From Lindgomyces ingoldianus (lineage: Eukaryota; Ascomycota; Dothideomycetes; Pleosporales; Lindgomycetaceae): 64,000 bases of DNA. The position numbers and the translations under genes are program-made. The stretch's first letter is position 1. Each line of letters begins with the position of its first letter. The DNA lies in assembly GCF_010093535.1 (NCBI RefSeq), contig NW_022985187.1:788051-852050 (forward strand). The letters run 5' to 3'. This document shows positions 30,895 to 42,349 of this stretch, piece by piece. The notes beneath the pieces were generated by a model. That model saw nothing but the letters and a program-made list of their open reading frames with translations, was not told the DNA's origin and did no database searches.

Positions 30895-31341
30895 GGCTGG
30901 GCGCGGGGGACTTGATACAGCAACTTCGCTAGCAAGACTACCAAAGTAGTCAGAGATATCGAAATCGTCGAAATCGTGTGTGTTGGTGAATGTAGGAGGC
31001 AGTGTTGAGGCGGGAGTGTAGGTTAGGGTGACGTCGGAGTCGGAGCTCGCTGGTTTGGCATCTGGAGGGGTCGCGCAAGACGCTCGGACGCTCTCCCAGA
31101 TTTTGTGCAATATCCTCGAAGTCAACCGCGTTATTATCGGTGTTCATGGGCACGCGTTTTCTGGCAAAAGCAATGGCATGCAATTATATCGTTCTACGGA
31201 GAAAAAGTGTTGCGCTGGCTGCTATATAACCCAGGCCAGCGCGCTGTACAAACAGTGAACGCAAAATGTGAAGCCACACCACGCACACCGTGTTTGGGGC
31301 GCTTTCACCCTCTACCACCGATGAGCAATGACGTTGAACGC

Positions 31342-32189
31342 TCAGTTGTTGTCCACACCGAAAACCTTCCCAAATTCTTCAAACAGTTGTGGGGTAATCT
31401 CATCGCTACTATTCCCATTCAAAGTCCGCAAAACGCCCAGCTTGTCGTAATGTTCAAGCAAAGGGAGACTGGTCTCCCTGAAACTCTTCAACCGCGCCTT
31501 CCACACTTCAGGGTCGTCGTCCTCGCGGCGTGTAAGGCTTTCTCCGGTCACATCATCTTTTCCCGGCACCTTGGGTGGGTTGAAAGTCGTGTTGTACACC
31601 CGGCCCGATGGTGCGTGGACCCACCGACCAGAGATGCGATCGATGATGATGTCACTGGGAGTGTTGAGATTTACCACCATGTTTATAGGAATAAGTTCAT
31701 CCAGCTGTGCGGCCTGCGCTGCTGTCCGCGGAAAGCCATCCAGAATGAAAGAGGCCGATGGATGGTCCGAGTAGTTGTACTTAGACATCCGGAGCCCGGA
31801 AGGAATGAAGACGGAATCCACGGTGTCGTCCATATCCATGCCCATTGAGCTGGAGTAGACTGTGTAAGGCCTGACGGTGCTATCCGTCAGCCATCCGCGA
31901 GTGGTGAGCTCGTTGACGATGAGTCGTAGAATCATCGCGTCGGGGACTAGTGCACCAGTCTTCATCCTGTGCTCAGCCTGGATACCTGTTCAAGATTAGA
32001 GGAGGTCTCTGTTTAGGAACGAACAAGCGTACCGAGAGGTGTTCTTTCTCTAACATTCTTTCTTAGCAGGTCGCCCGAACTTATCGAGGACAGATCCGGG
32101 AAGCGCTTCATCAAGCGCTCTGTTTGTGTCCCCTTCCCCACACCTGGTGCGCCAACCAGTATAATTCTTGCTGCTCTAGAAAGGGCCAT
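31342..32189 (-). CDS. ADK2: Mitochondrial adenylate kinase, AK3 type (GTP:AMP phosphotransferase)
   Basis: Two exons (32189-32033 and 31985-31342) with a 47-nt intron encode 266 aa. The P-loop is [11 protein letters not shown] near the N-terminus. The AMP-binding region has [10 protein letters not shown], and ILDGFPRT follows. The LID segment is [12 protein letters not shown], then [17 protein letters not shown], of the long AK2/AK3 type. The splice rejoins TPLG to [14 protein letters not shown], as in the family. AK3-type enzymes in the mitochondrial matrix phosphorylate AMP with GTP or ITP; yeast Adk2 is the counterpart. The start [13 protein letters not shown] is chosen because it matches homologues. 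An in-frame ATG at 32222 would add 11 residues. A cytosolic ADK1 assignment is less likely given the N-terminus. Confidence 0.88.
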
Positions 32190-32994
32190 TCTAGGTAATA
32201 TAAACCTGATATTTGGTGACAAGTGACGAGTGAGGAGGTGGGAGATTTGTATATATGCCGGGGCAGTGGAATGGAAGCCAGAGGGCTTCTTCTGAAGTCC
32301 AAACGTACTAAAGTAAATCCATGCTGGCAGGTTCGAAGGGGATAGAGATAGGGATTGTATAGCACAAAGTCGGGCAGAGGGAGTGACAAAAGAGGGGCAA
32401 GGCAGACGCGACAGAGTGCCAGGTCAGAGAGGATATTTCAGTCAAGGGTGCAGGGAAGGATAGGGTGGAGTGGGAGTCTGCGTTGGGTGAGGGGCCGGCT
32501 GTCGCACAACAATTGCGACAGTCGGGGACCGGGGGGTTCTCCAGACAAAAGCCGAGCACAAACCGCTGACCCCGAAGGCAACGCGCTCTCACGACGGCCG
32601 TGGTCGAGGAACCTTTGGCGCTTGCCGGATTATAGGCGCTGAAATGGAGTTTTCTCGCATGTAAGATCTTTGAGTCCTGATTATTTTCAAGTCGAGCACC
32701 AGAGGCAATTGCGTGGCCAGCCTGGGGGCACGTGCATGGGCCGGACAGATGCGGAAGCTATGCCAAGCTTTTTTCGATCGTCGTTCGTCGGGCCAGGACA
32801 GGCTCTGAACCCAGTCAGCACACTTTCACTTTGCGCTCGCTGTCCAACGACTCTCCTTCCCATCACTACCACTTACCACTTCTTTGCAGTCTCTGTCTGC
32901 GCCCGTGTATTAACATAACCTACCTTTGCGTCACTCCCCTCTTGGCCAGAATCTGACCAGCCGCCGCTCCTTAGTTCTTTCCTGTTCCGGCGCA
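32190..32994. other. Divergent intergenic region ADK2/LETM1
   Basis: 805 nt with two outward promoters. No ORF or RNA gene with support was seen. Confidence 0.45.
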
Positions 32995-34782
32995 ATGTAC
33001 GTCAGTCGAACTGCCTCTCGGGCTGCGCCTGCTCTGCTCAGAGGAGGCATCAGGACCGCCGGCCGGCCCCATCGCCCCCTACCTCGAAATATGCCCGCCA
33101 TTGCCATTTTGCTTCCCCGCCGGGCACTGTCTACAGAAACTTCAACCGCTGGTCCCGGCGGGAGTTATCCCCCCCCCGGTTTCAACGCAGAGAAGGCAAA
33201 GAAGCCTCTTCCTAAGGAGGGCCAGCACAAGCCCAAGGAGAAGTCAGCAGCCCCAGAAATACCCGACGTCGCAATCCCCAAGGGCGTCCCAACCACCCAC
33301 CCCAACACCAAGCCCCAGGAGCCGCAAACTCTAAAAGAGTTGGCCGCGGAGAAGGCTGCTGCGGAGAACCTGGATGAGAAGAAGCTGGTCGCGAAGGAGG
33401 AAGTGGAGAAGAAACTCACAATTTGGCAGAAGGTGAAGAGGGAGGCAAATCATTACTGGGACGGCACAAAGCTGCTTGTTGTCGAGGTTAGGATCAGTTC
33501 GAAGCTGGCCCTGAAGATGGCAGCAGGTTACGAGCTCACGCGAAGAGAGCATCGACAGGTACAAATGAATTAACAATAAGGCCGGTCGCATTGGCTAATG
33601 TTGGGTACAGTTGACCCGAACAGTGCAAGATCTCGGCCGCCTAATTCCATTCTCGGTCTTTGTTCTCGTCCCCTTCGCTGAGTTGCTCCTTCCAATCGCT
33701 CTCAAGCTCTTCCCGAACCTTCTTCCCAGCACCTATGAGGGGCAGACAGCCAAGGACTCCAAGGCCAAGAGCCTTCGTTCAACTCGGAAAGAAGTCAGCA
33801 ACTTCCTTCGGCAGACCCTGAAAGAGACTGGATTGCCAGTTTCTGTAGAGAGCGCGCAAAGGGAGGAATTTGCAGAATTCTTCCGCAAGGTTTGTAATAC
33901 CCCATCTTTCCTCTCTTGAACTTGTCGTTGTCACATGATCCTGACGTGCTCTCACAGGTCCGAACCACCGGAGAGTCTCCCTCCCAGGAGGATGTCATCA
34001 GGGTCTGCAAGATCTTCAAGGATGATTTGACTCTCGACAACCTCTCGCGACCACAGCTTGTTGCCATTTGCCGATACATGAACATGACCTCTTTCGGCAC
34101 AGACAATTTCTTCCGGTACCAGATTCGCCACCGTATGCGACAGATCAAGCGTGACGACCGTGCCATATCTTTCGAAGGCGTCGACTCTTTGTCTGTTCCG
34201 GAACTCCAGACTGCATGCGCGAGCCGAGGCCTAAGGACCCACGGTGTGTCTCCTGCCCGATTACGTGAAGATCTCCAGATGTGGCTAGATCTCCGACTCA
34301 AGCATGGCATTCCGTCTACCCTCCTAGTGCTGTCTAATGCCTTTGTGTATGCCCAAGGCAAGGAGTCAGAGATGACCTCCCAGATTGATGCTCTGCAAGC
34401 TGTCCTATCTAGCATCCCCGAGGAGCTCTACCATGAGATGGAGCTCGAAGTCCACACTCTCGAGGGTGCAGCAACCAACAAGCAGCGTCTCGAGGTCCTC
34501 AAGGAACAACAGGAACTAATCGAGGAAGAAAATGAGCAGAGCCAAAGCCACGAGAACAAAGCCACAGCCTCACCTAAAGACATAGAAAACATCGACGAAG
34601 AGGATAAGCCGAAGCGGAAACAAGGAGATGGGGACAAAGAAGCCAGTTCCGCTGATAACAGTTCTGGCCCAGGCAGTGCAGAAATGGCAGAGCAGGATAG
34701 ACGGGCGGCTGTTGACGCAGGGACAGCGACAGAGACTGCTTCACCGAAAGAGGAGAAAGCCACAGACCCCAAAAAGGATTAG
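32995..34782 (+). CDS. MDM38: LETM1/MDM38 mitochondrial inner-membrane protein
   Basis: Three exons (32995-33558, 33611-33889 and 33958-34782; introns of 52 and 68 nt) encode 555 aa. The first 45 residues are Arg/Ala-rich with no acidic residue and end RRALSTE, a typical mitochondrial presequence and cleavage area. A Pro/Lys-rich part follows. One membrane helix lies at about residues 200-220 (IPFSVFVLVPFAELLLPIAL). The ribosome-binding 14-3-3-like LETM1 domain comes next, with LSRPQLVAICRYMNM and the FRYQIRHRMRQIKRDD stretch. The C-terminal coiled coil is Glu/Lys/Ser-rich. Mdm38/LETM1 proteins act in K+/H+ exchange across the inner membrane and bind mitoribosomes for insertion of respiratory subunits. 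YLH47 is the alternative paralogue. Confidence 0.9.
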
Positions 34783-35145
34783 GCTTGCTTGACAGGACTT
34801 TTTTTTCTTTTGTTTCTCCACTTTGTGTAATTAGATAGATGGACGAATGCCTCCGGTCAGTAGGAGTTGGGTTCTGGAAACCGCCGGCCGTTACTGCTGT
34901 AAGGCGGACGGGGGTTATTAAAACGATATAGAAAATACCCAGATTTCTCGAGGTATGAGAATAGACATGTTACAGTAGCACATCAAAATATTCGTATAAT
35001 GAATACTTCCATTGAATTCGCCGAGGCCCATTTGCGTGCAAATGGCTACATGAATCTATCTCTCCGGACGGATACTTTCTAATATTCGCCCATCGACATG
35101 CATCCGCGTCCCTGTCACACTCATTCCACCAACTCTTCCCTCGAT
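34783..35145. other. Convergent spacer LETM1/NOP14
   Basis: 363 nt of presumed 3' UTRs. Nothing else seen. Confidence 0.5.
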
Positions 35146-37656
35146 CTACCTCCCCATCTTTCTCTTCCTCCGCTCCCTCTCATAATCGTTCTTCTCTCTC
35201 CCTTCTTCCTCCTGTATACTCGCCACCAACTTCCGATACTTCTCAGCATACGCACGATCCTTCTCCTTCTTCTCCCGCAACTTCTCCCTTGCAATGAAAT
35301 TTGCATCCTTCCGCAGCTCTCGCAGCGCACCTTTCCTTTCCCTCTTGTACTCCTTCTGAAGTCGCTTGGATTCTGCACGCTCGCGGTCTGGGTCGTAGTG
35401 TTTGTTCGGGTCGAAAGATTCTTCGAATTTGGGGATTGAGGATTTTATCGGGAGCGGGCGGTGGAAATGTAGGGTTTGTGGTCGGCGGTGGAGACGAGAT
35501 TGCCGTAGGAGGATGGTGAGGCGCTGTATAGCGTGCGTTTGCCCAGAGAGGGCGGTCAGAATGGGGAGAGTTGGCGAAAATATTTCGGTGAAGGATGGGA
35601 ACGGCGTCCAGAGGTCGGCTAAGGAAAGGATATTCTTGGTGAGGGCGGTTGTGAGGGTGGGGGTTAGGTGGGGGGATTTCAGGCAGAGGAGGGTATAGCG
35701 CATGAGTTCGGGGATGTAGCGTTTGGAGAGTCGGATGTAGTGGATGCATAGAGCGCCTATGTAGGCTCCTGTGGCGATGTCTTTGGTGGATGAGGGTGTT
35801 GTGAGGCCTAGCCAACGTGCCATGAGTGTAATGGCGGGTGTAGCGACTTGGTGGAAGTGATCTGAGGTAGGATAGATAGATCCAATTGCGGTGAGAATTG
35901 TGAGATCTCCTGGTGTCGGGTCATTGGAGGTTTGGAGTTGCTTGAGATGATGTCGGAATCGAGTGGCGATCTGCACTGGATACGATCGAGAGAGGGAATG
36001 GATGTGGCGAATGAGTGTCTCAATGACAGGGAGAGGCGCGGAAGGTGTCTGGCAGGATAAATAGGAGACGTGGTCGACGAGCGCGCAAGCAAAGTCTGCG
36101 AGTTTAGTCTTGTTGTCGGCGTGCAAACCCGCGTGATATAGGGCACGAATTCTCTGAACGACAGTTGGAATATCGCCGTGTGAAATATCCTTGAATACTT
36201 GCAAGAGTTCTTCGTGTGACTGGGGGCATGGGTATGTGTACGCCAGCTTAGAAGACTTGGGTTCCGTTGTGATACTGAGGATGCCATTCGTAGGTTTTCC
36301 AGATTCGGTCTTTGCTGGGAGGATGTCCCTCAAGAATTCATCGTCCTCATCTACACCCATAGTGTTATCCTGGTTAGATTCTTCGTCCGATGCCTCAGAA
36401 ATATCGGCCTCAGAGTCGCTAGCAATGAGATCATCATCAACCATAAAGTCGTCCTCATCATCTACTCCGTCAGGACGGCTCCCCTGAACCAGCACAGTTG
36501 AAAGACCGAATTCTGCCGCATCATCTGTAACAACCTCCTCTTCGCTCTCCGCATCACCCCTCGGCTTTTGCTCGTCCTCTGATTCGCTATCAGGCTCTCC
36601 CTTCATTCTGCGCATCCGTTTCTCCTCCAATTCTTTCAGACGATCAGCTTCCTCTTTAGCCTTTTCTTCCTCAGTCTTAGTTCGTTCTGTCGGCTTGGAC
36701 CGCTGATCGTAGAGCATCTGGCGAACTCTAGCATCGTATTCCTTGTCAGCCGCGTCTCTATCTTTCCCAGCAAGTAGCGCAGCACGATCAGGGTTCATCG
36801 AGAAGTCGTTGTTTGAGTGGTCTTTTGGTGGTTCGGGGGTTGGTGCAGTCTTGTTGAGATGACTACGCAACGCGACGAGAACATCTGGTAGGTCCTTGTC
36901 GAGCTCCTCTCGCAACTCATCGTCGTCTTCTTTCAGTTGTTGCCGTTCGTATTTGTGAAGTTTCGACTTGGCAATGACCTCCTTCATGACCTCTGCCTTG
37001 CTCTTTTTCCGCTCAGGCTGTTCTTCTTCAGGCTCTCCAACCCGTTCAATCTCTCCATCAGAGTCTCTCCGTCTCTTTCGCTGCAGAAAGCTACTCGCCT
37101 CCCCATCACTAGATACTTCCACGCTTGCAGCATCATAATCCTCTCCATCCTCATCGAAGTTCAGCGATCTCCCACCATGCGTTAGCTCGACTTCATCATC
37201 TGCCTCTTCAAGATCAAAAACATTAGCACCCTTTCTGCTCTGCTGCTCCCTCTCAAACCTAGCCATCATCCTATCATCCAAGCTCATACTCGGATCATTC
37301 TCGCCAATCCTTCTGTCCAAAATCCCTCCCACTTTATTCCTCCTATTCATCTCAGGTAACAGTGTCTTCCTCCTCGTCTCCTCACCCTGACTCTTTGTGA
37401 CCCCCGGTCTTCCCAGCACCTTTTTCGCATCCTGGGGTTTGTTTGTTGTATATTCGAATTTCTTGGGACGGGAGAGGGTTTTGTATTCGAATGGATTGAA
37501 GGATTCACGAATGCCAGCTAGAACGGCGGCTCTTTGAGCTCGCGCGTCTGAATTGTCGTTTTGGCGGGCTTTCTTCTGCTTTTTAGATTTTTGCGGCCCC
37601 GTTATGCCTTGTTCGCGGAGGGAGGCTTTAAGCCGTTTTAGCTGAGAAGGGGGCAT
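35146..37656 (-). CDS. NOP14: Nucleolar protein NOP14 (SSU processome)
   Basis: A single exon encodes 836 aa, typical length. The start MPPSQLKRLKASLREQG matches NOP14, and the upstream open codons lack an ATG. Conserved blocks include FNPFEYKTLSRPKKFEY, then RRNKVGGILDRRIGENDPSMS, then DDRMMARFEREQQ near residues 50-150. Long acidic stretches (for example DDEDDFMVDDDLIASDSE) follow. The helical core includes HGDIPTVVQRIRALYH and YPVQIATRFRHHLKQL, and the basic C-terminus has KRLQKEYKRERKGALRELRKD. NOP14 works with NOC4 and EMG1 in 18S rRNA maturation and 40S assembly. It is divergent from the small gene at 37996. Confidence 0.94.
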   Translation of the reverse strand: MPPSQLKRLKASLREQGITGPQKSKKQKKARQNDNSDARAQRAAVLAGIRESFNPFEYKTLSRPKKFEYTTNKPQDAKKVLGRPGVTKSQGEETRRKTLLPEMNRRNKVGGILDRRIGENDPSMSLDDRMMARFEREQQSRKGANVFDLEEADDEVELTHGGRSLNFDEDGEDYDAASVEVSSDGEASSFLQRKRRRDSDGEIERVGEPEEEQPERKKSKAEVMKEVIAKSKLHKYERQQLKEDDDELREELDKDLPDVLVALRSHLNKTAPTPEPPKDHSNNDFSMNPDRAALLAGKDRDAADKEYDARVRQMLYDQRSKPTERTKTEEEKAKEEADRLKELEEKRMRRMKGEPDSESEDEQKPRGDAESEEEVVTDDAAEFGLSTVLVQGSRPDGVDDEDDFMVDDDLIASDSEADISEASDEESNQDNTMGVDEDDEFLRDILPAKTESGKPTNGILSITTEPKSSKLAYTYPCPQSHEELLQVFKDISHGDIPTVVQRIRALYHAGLHADNKTKLADFACALVDHVSYLSCQTPSAPLPVIETLIRHIHSLSRSYPVQIATRFRHHLKQLQTSNDPTPGDLTILTAIGSIYPTSDHFHQVATPAITLMARWLGLTTPSSTKDIATGAYIGALCIHYIRLSKRYIPELMRYTLLCLKSPHLTPTLTTALTKNILSLADLWTPFPSFTEIFSPTLPILTALSGQTHAIQRLTILLRQSRLHRRPQTLHFHRPLPIKSSIPKFEESFDPNKHYDPDRERAESKRLQKEYKRERKGALRELRKDANFIAREKLREKKEKDRAYAEKYRKLVASIQEEEGREKNDYERERRKRKMGR

Positions 37657-37995
37657 CTTCGGCACAGAGGAGGGCTTCAAGTGGCTTCACTATGTGAATC
37701 AAAAACCGGGCCGGTGAGAAGAGAATCGGCGAAAGCAAGGTAGCATGAAAAGAGAGTGTCGTCGGAATTTTAGAGAGAGTGCCAAGATTTCGAATTTCTC
37801 GGTCTGAGCTCGGGTTCACCGCCTTCCATACTAGAATTAGTCCGAAAGCACCCCCTGCTCTCGTATGTGGTTTCCATCATCGCCTGCAGGCATTCACAGT
37901 CGCCACTAGTGTGCTTCATTCATTCCTCCCCCAAACTTCCCAAAGTCTGCATAGCCTTAAGAGACCATGCAGTTCTCGCGCATGCACACTCAACA
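37657..37995. promoter_or_regulatory. Divergent promoter of NOP14 and the orphan gene at 37996
   Basis: 339 nt between start codons. No defined element was seen. Confidence 0.4.
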
Positions 37996-38799
37996 ATGGC
38001 GCCCAGAATAGACGACCGCTGGCTTTGGCTCGGCCTTGGTATGCAATCCCCACAATCTGCAACTCCACTTCCAGCCTTACTAACCAAGCTTCAACTCACA
38101 GGCGTATTCACTTTCATCGCTATAAAAGGCGTAGCCCACGGTCTTCGCACCATCGTGCACCTAACCGAAGTTCACACCAAGCCGCCACAACCCTCAAACC
38201 CCCTCCCCGCGCGCGGCAAAGAAGACGCCATAAAAACCGCCTCGCTCGAAATCCTCGCCACATGTGACAATGTCGAGATCCGCAAAGCCGCGACCAAGAT
38301 CCTGTGCGAGCGGTTCTTTGCGCACGGGCCCTCGCGCACTAGACTGCTAAGAGAGCTTAGCAGTCCAAATGCTACGGTGCAGCGTAGAGCGAGACTTGCG
38401 TTTAATCTGCTTTGTGATTATGGCGTCGTACAAGAGGTTGTTTTGCCGCCTACGCCGCGCACCCTGAGAGCTGAGAGACGTCCGGATCCGAATGCCACGT
38501 TGACATGGTTGGATGGGCGGACGAATCGGCCGAGGAATCATGAAGGAAGTAGTGCTGAGGAGAGGGATTTGCGAAGGAGGAGGCGAGAGGCTATGGTGAT
38601 AAACGAAGGGGATAGGCCAGTTAGTCAAGAGGATGTTTGGATGAGAGATGGAACTGGCAGAATGAGTTCGGAGGAGACTAGGGATCCTAGGGAGTTGTAC
38701 GCCGATTTGAGGAGATTGGCGGATGCCCTGGCAAGTGCGGATCAGACGGCTGAGGGGCTGAGGGTGAGGCTGGAACATTTGGGTTTCGATACGGAGTGA
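37996..38799 (+). CDS. Uncharacterised 246-aa protein with N-terminal membrane segment
   Basis: I do not recognise the family. The frame is continuous, but an intron at 38039-38101 is supported by a GTATGC donor, a TTACTAACC branch and a CACAG acceptor. It is 63 nt, so frame-neutral. Spliced exons 37996-38038 and 38102-38799 give MAPRIDDRWLWLGLG joined to VFTFIAIKGVAHGLRTIV, which forms one uninterrupted hydrophobic helix. That is good evidence the intron is real. A helical region (about residues 55-130, IKTASLEILATCDNVEIRKAA and similar) resembles armadillo-type pairs. The C-terminal part is Arg/Glu-rich and ends with a helix (ELYADLRRLADALAS). A membrane-anchored fungal-specific protein is the most that can be said. 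Confidence 0.7.
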   Translation: MAPRIDDRWLWLGLGMQSPQSATPLPALLTKLQLTGVFTFIAIKGVAHGLRTIVHLTEVHTKPPQPSNPLPARGKEDAIKTASLEILATCDNVEIRKAATKILCERFFAHGPSRTRLLRELSSPNATVQRRARLAFNLLCDYGVVQEVVLPPTPRTLRAERRPDPNATLTWLDGRTNRPRNHEGSSAEERDLRRRRREAMVINEGDRPVSQEDVWMRDGTGRMSSEETRDPRELYADLRRLADALASADQTAEGLRVRLEHLGFDTE

Positions 38800-40173
38800 A
38801 CTGGAGGGACCGGGAATCGTGGGGATTCATTTGCATTTGATACCCTAGGCGTTGGTGCTTTGATTTTGCAGTAGAAAGAGTTTTCCATGTATGCACATGA
38901 ACTTATTGTTTGCTGTCTTCCAATTTACCGTACATGAGTTGCGAGAAGCGTCATTCCAACTTAGTCTCCAAACCTCCAAAAACCAAGACATATATATATA
39001 TATATACAAGTGTACCCACAAACCAGTCTAAGCATCACCAAATTCCTTTTCCGTTTCCAGACCTGAATACGTGCCAGTTTAGCCTAATCCATTAGTAGGA
39101 ACTCTGAGCTTGGCTGTGCAAGCCTGTGCTCAGCATGAGCAGCAGTGAGCAGGGCCCGAGTACTCCCGTGCTCAGGTAGATTGAGAACCACGCGAATTTA
39201 GCATATGTAAAAATGGACAGAATTCTTGGCGCTCTGCGAGATTTTCGTTTCCCCTACCGCATTTTCTTTCATATCTCAGCAACGAAAATATATTTCTTAA
39301 TAAAAATAATACCCTTGGCTCTATAAACTATTCTCTATATAATATTAACGTCTATATTCTGTATTAGAAAGACATGCTTTGGTACTGGAACTGCGCCATC
39401 GATACTAGCTCATCGACCTCCAGCAACGGCTTGACAGCACGTGGAATGACCCTGCAGATGTAAACGTGATTACATTTAGACTCATCTTAAGTGATCCGAC
39501 ATCTCCTTCTTTGAGGGGCTCGGAGACGCTAGCTGGGCAGGATAATCACCTAGTAAAAGCTAGAGTTTTTGTTGTAGAATTAGAAACACGGTGCGCATTG
39601 CAATTTCACGCTTAAATTGGTGACCACTTCTAGGTCTCATGGTCCTTAGTTGCCAGATGTACGAAGTAATATCTGGCTCTGTCTTTGAAAATTTCACAAC
39701 TTTACACCTGCTCCTGCACGCCTACACACCTAACGTTGGCTAATAAGGCTTACCTTTTTCTTTTACTAAGCCTTCGTTTTCTTGAAAATAAGTCTATATA
39801 GCTATAATTAATCTATTTGCCCTGGTTTTATAGATATTCTGCGGTTGCTTAACCTTCTTCTTGCTCACTATCTTACGAAGCAGATGCATGCGCTATGCAG
39901 TCTACTGTGCACTTCCCTCCTAGCGCTAGCCACTAGGCTTCGACCTTTAGGTTTTGTCTCTGTACCCTGTTTCTAACCCTAATAATCTAGTTGCCGGGCT
40001 CCACCCTTAAGCCGTCTTAACTTATTCAAGAATTCATTAAGAGCTATCCAATGCAACCACTTTGCTATCAAATCAGTACCAAAATAAAGGATGGCTTTGG
40101 GGCTTGGGTTGTTTAAATATCCGTATTTGAAGTGCCACAGCTCGTTCCGCGAGAGACTGAAAGCAGATCTATG
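38800..40173. other. AT-rich gene-poor region
   Basis: 1.4 kb without a supported gene. A TA dinucleotide run lies at about 38990-39006. From about 39280 to 40150 the sequence is AT-rich with stops in all frames and TpA-rich patches (for example around 39290-39350), as in RIP-degraded repeats. No terminal repeats could be defined by eye. Confidence 0.5.
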
Positions 40174-42349
40174 CTATGAATCGTGTGATAGGAGCCTTGG
40201 CCGTTTGCGGCGTCGTTCATGACTCCCCCATTCGTGGCGGACAGACGACGAATCTGAATCGCTCAAATTCCTCTCTTCCTGAAACGTCACCATCGCTTTG
40301 ATCGTGGTCCGCAGATGGTCCGCAGTAAGGCTTGATCCCTTACTAAGTGCAATGGCATACGCAGTGCGAACAACATTCCGCATCTGGCGACCATTGAGGT
40401 CATGCGACGCCAGTTCATCCAGGAGACGGTCATCGAAGTGGTTGAGGTTACTGCCCGAAGATCCTGTTTGCAAGAAATCGTGCCATAACGCTCGTCTGGA
40501 TGCCTCCGACAATCGGCTATACTTCAGGGTCAAGTGGATTCTAGACTTGACAGCAAGGTCGAATTGCTCAACGCGATTCGTTGTCAAAAACATGATGCCT
40601 TCATAGTACTCAAGGACACGTAAGAATACTGTAGAATTATTAGCTCGCCGTTGTCAAATGTAGATGCTCTCCCTAGTACCGGAAACAAGACTATTCCGCT
40701 GGAGCTCGTTGGGCTGCCGTTGTTCGAGGTACACATCCGCCTCGTCTATGAGGATGATTGCATTCCATTTCGCAGCCATTTCGAAAGCTTCATTTAGGCA
40801 CTTTTCAAGAGACGAAGCCTCAACGCCCAAGTCTCCGCTACGAATTGGGAACAATGGCTTCTTAGTATAGTCTGCAATGCTTTCTGCCGAAGATATGTCA
40901 GGATGGTCTAACGAAAGTGCTTCAGAACATCAGATACCTGCAGTAAGCGTCTTGCCAATACCGGGTTCTCCGTGCAGCAAAACTATCATGCCTCTCCCTT
41001 TCCCTTTGATGAAATCGTCGAACTGGAAATCGTCCTTTGTATGGATCTTGGCCAAGGCTAGAAGTGTATCTTTCTGTTCCTGGGGTAGACGCAGATTGTC
41101 AAATGCTTTGCCGTCGTAGTCAATAGGCTTGATATTGTCTACCTCAAAAACACACCATCGTTTGTCCGTAAGCGAGAACCCGTGCACTTGGTGGCTGTAT
41201 ATCAGTTTCTGTTCGCCGGAAAGGGAGTCGGGTGCAATCTGAGCAATCTTGCTCTTTTCGTATGAACTAAAGTACGCATCTGCATGGTCTGGACGAGCTT
41301 CACAAAAACCAGCTGCGTCGATCATGACTCGGCTTGTTACCTGCACGTTCGAGGATCAGCCTCTAGATTTCTCAAATTATCATTGCGCATCCAAATACCT
41401 TGAATTTCTCAAAATGGAAATCCCAGTCGTCATCCTCGTCATTCTTCCGATCTGAAGCCCATTGTGCGGGACCACAATAAAAACGTTGATGGACACCCTT
41501 TAGGCCAAGGAACTTCTCTCCTCTATCCATCATTTTCCTCGTAATGGCCTGACGTTCGGGATGATATCTCAGTGGGAAGACATCCAGGTCCTTGAATTGT
41601 TTGAAACCATCATACGTAGGGATCTGCACATCCTCAGTCCAATAGCGGAGCACTGAACCTTGGTAGATGATTGTCTCAAGTTCCACATCCCAATGTTTCC
41701 AAATGAAGCCAGCAGCTGTCATACGAACGAGCCTTCCAATCCACTCCACACCATTAGACTTGACGAAGATAAGGTCTCCAGGACGATATTCCATCCACAG
41801 TCGCTCGAAGTCCAGTCCAGGGGAATCGCCATGCTTCGCTATGCAATTATTGTAATGCGATATGTCCTCCGCCAAATTGGTTTGCATGTAGTTTAATGCA
41901 AATGCTAGATGCTCTGCAGCATCTCTGTCCCTAAGCTGTCGCCCGTAAGCTCTGAGCTCTTTTCGGAAATGAAAGAGGCATCGCGGCGGACCGATAATGG
42001 TGATCTTTTCGTCACCCAAATTCATCTCGGGGTACTTCTTTATGACAGATGCCATGGCGGCTTTGATATGCGGCGACCTTATGACGAGTTCAACTTGCTT
42101 CAAAGTCTGATTGCTGTAATACGATTTCGTCACTACCATGGCAGAGTTGCGATCTTTGTCCACCTGAGCCCGGAATTTCGTTGTTTTCCCAGTCTCAAGG
42201 GGAACTTTGTCTCCTTTCGAGGTTTCCCGGACATCGTAGGTCCTTAACTCCAGCTTCAAACCCGGCTCTGGAGCTGATTGATTTTCAGGCTGGTCCAGCT
42301 CATCCCAGTCGAAAAGCTGGAACGGATCCGACATATTTGCGGTAGCCAT
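40174..42349 (-). CDS. AAA-family ATPase with N-terminal DUF7025-like region
   Basis: Exons 42349-41399, 41340-40938, 40883-40680 and 40628-40174 (introns of 58, 54 and 51 nt) give 670 aa. A second in-frame ATG five codons later is also possible. The N-terminal half has the YPEMNLGDEKITIIGPPRCLFHFRKELRAY type region found in the large fungal AAA group. The AAA core has Walker A GEPGIGKT (about residues 441-448), the ESIADYTKKPLFPI segment, Walker B ILIDEAD ending near residue 501, sensor LTTNRVEQFD and the arginine-finger-like FDLAVKSRIHLTLKY. The C-terminal tail is Ser/Asp-rich, then basic (RRRKRPR). This family is expanded in Pezizomycotina and of unknown job. It is related to Bcs1 and classical AAA folds, but not to a named enzyme. 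Confidence 0.87.

Noticed and set aside
39960..40000. Telomere-like CTAACCCTAATAATC phrase
   Set aside because: Only about two imperfect units, inside AT-rich decayed DNA. Not a telomeric repeat array.
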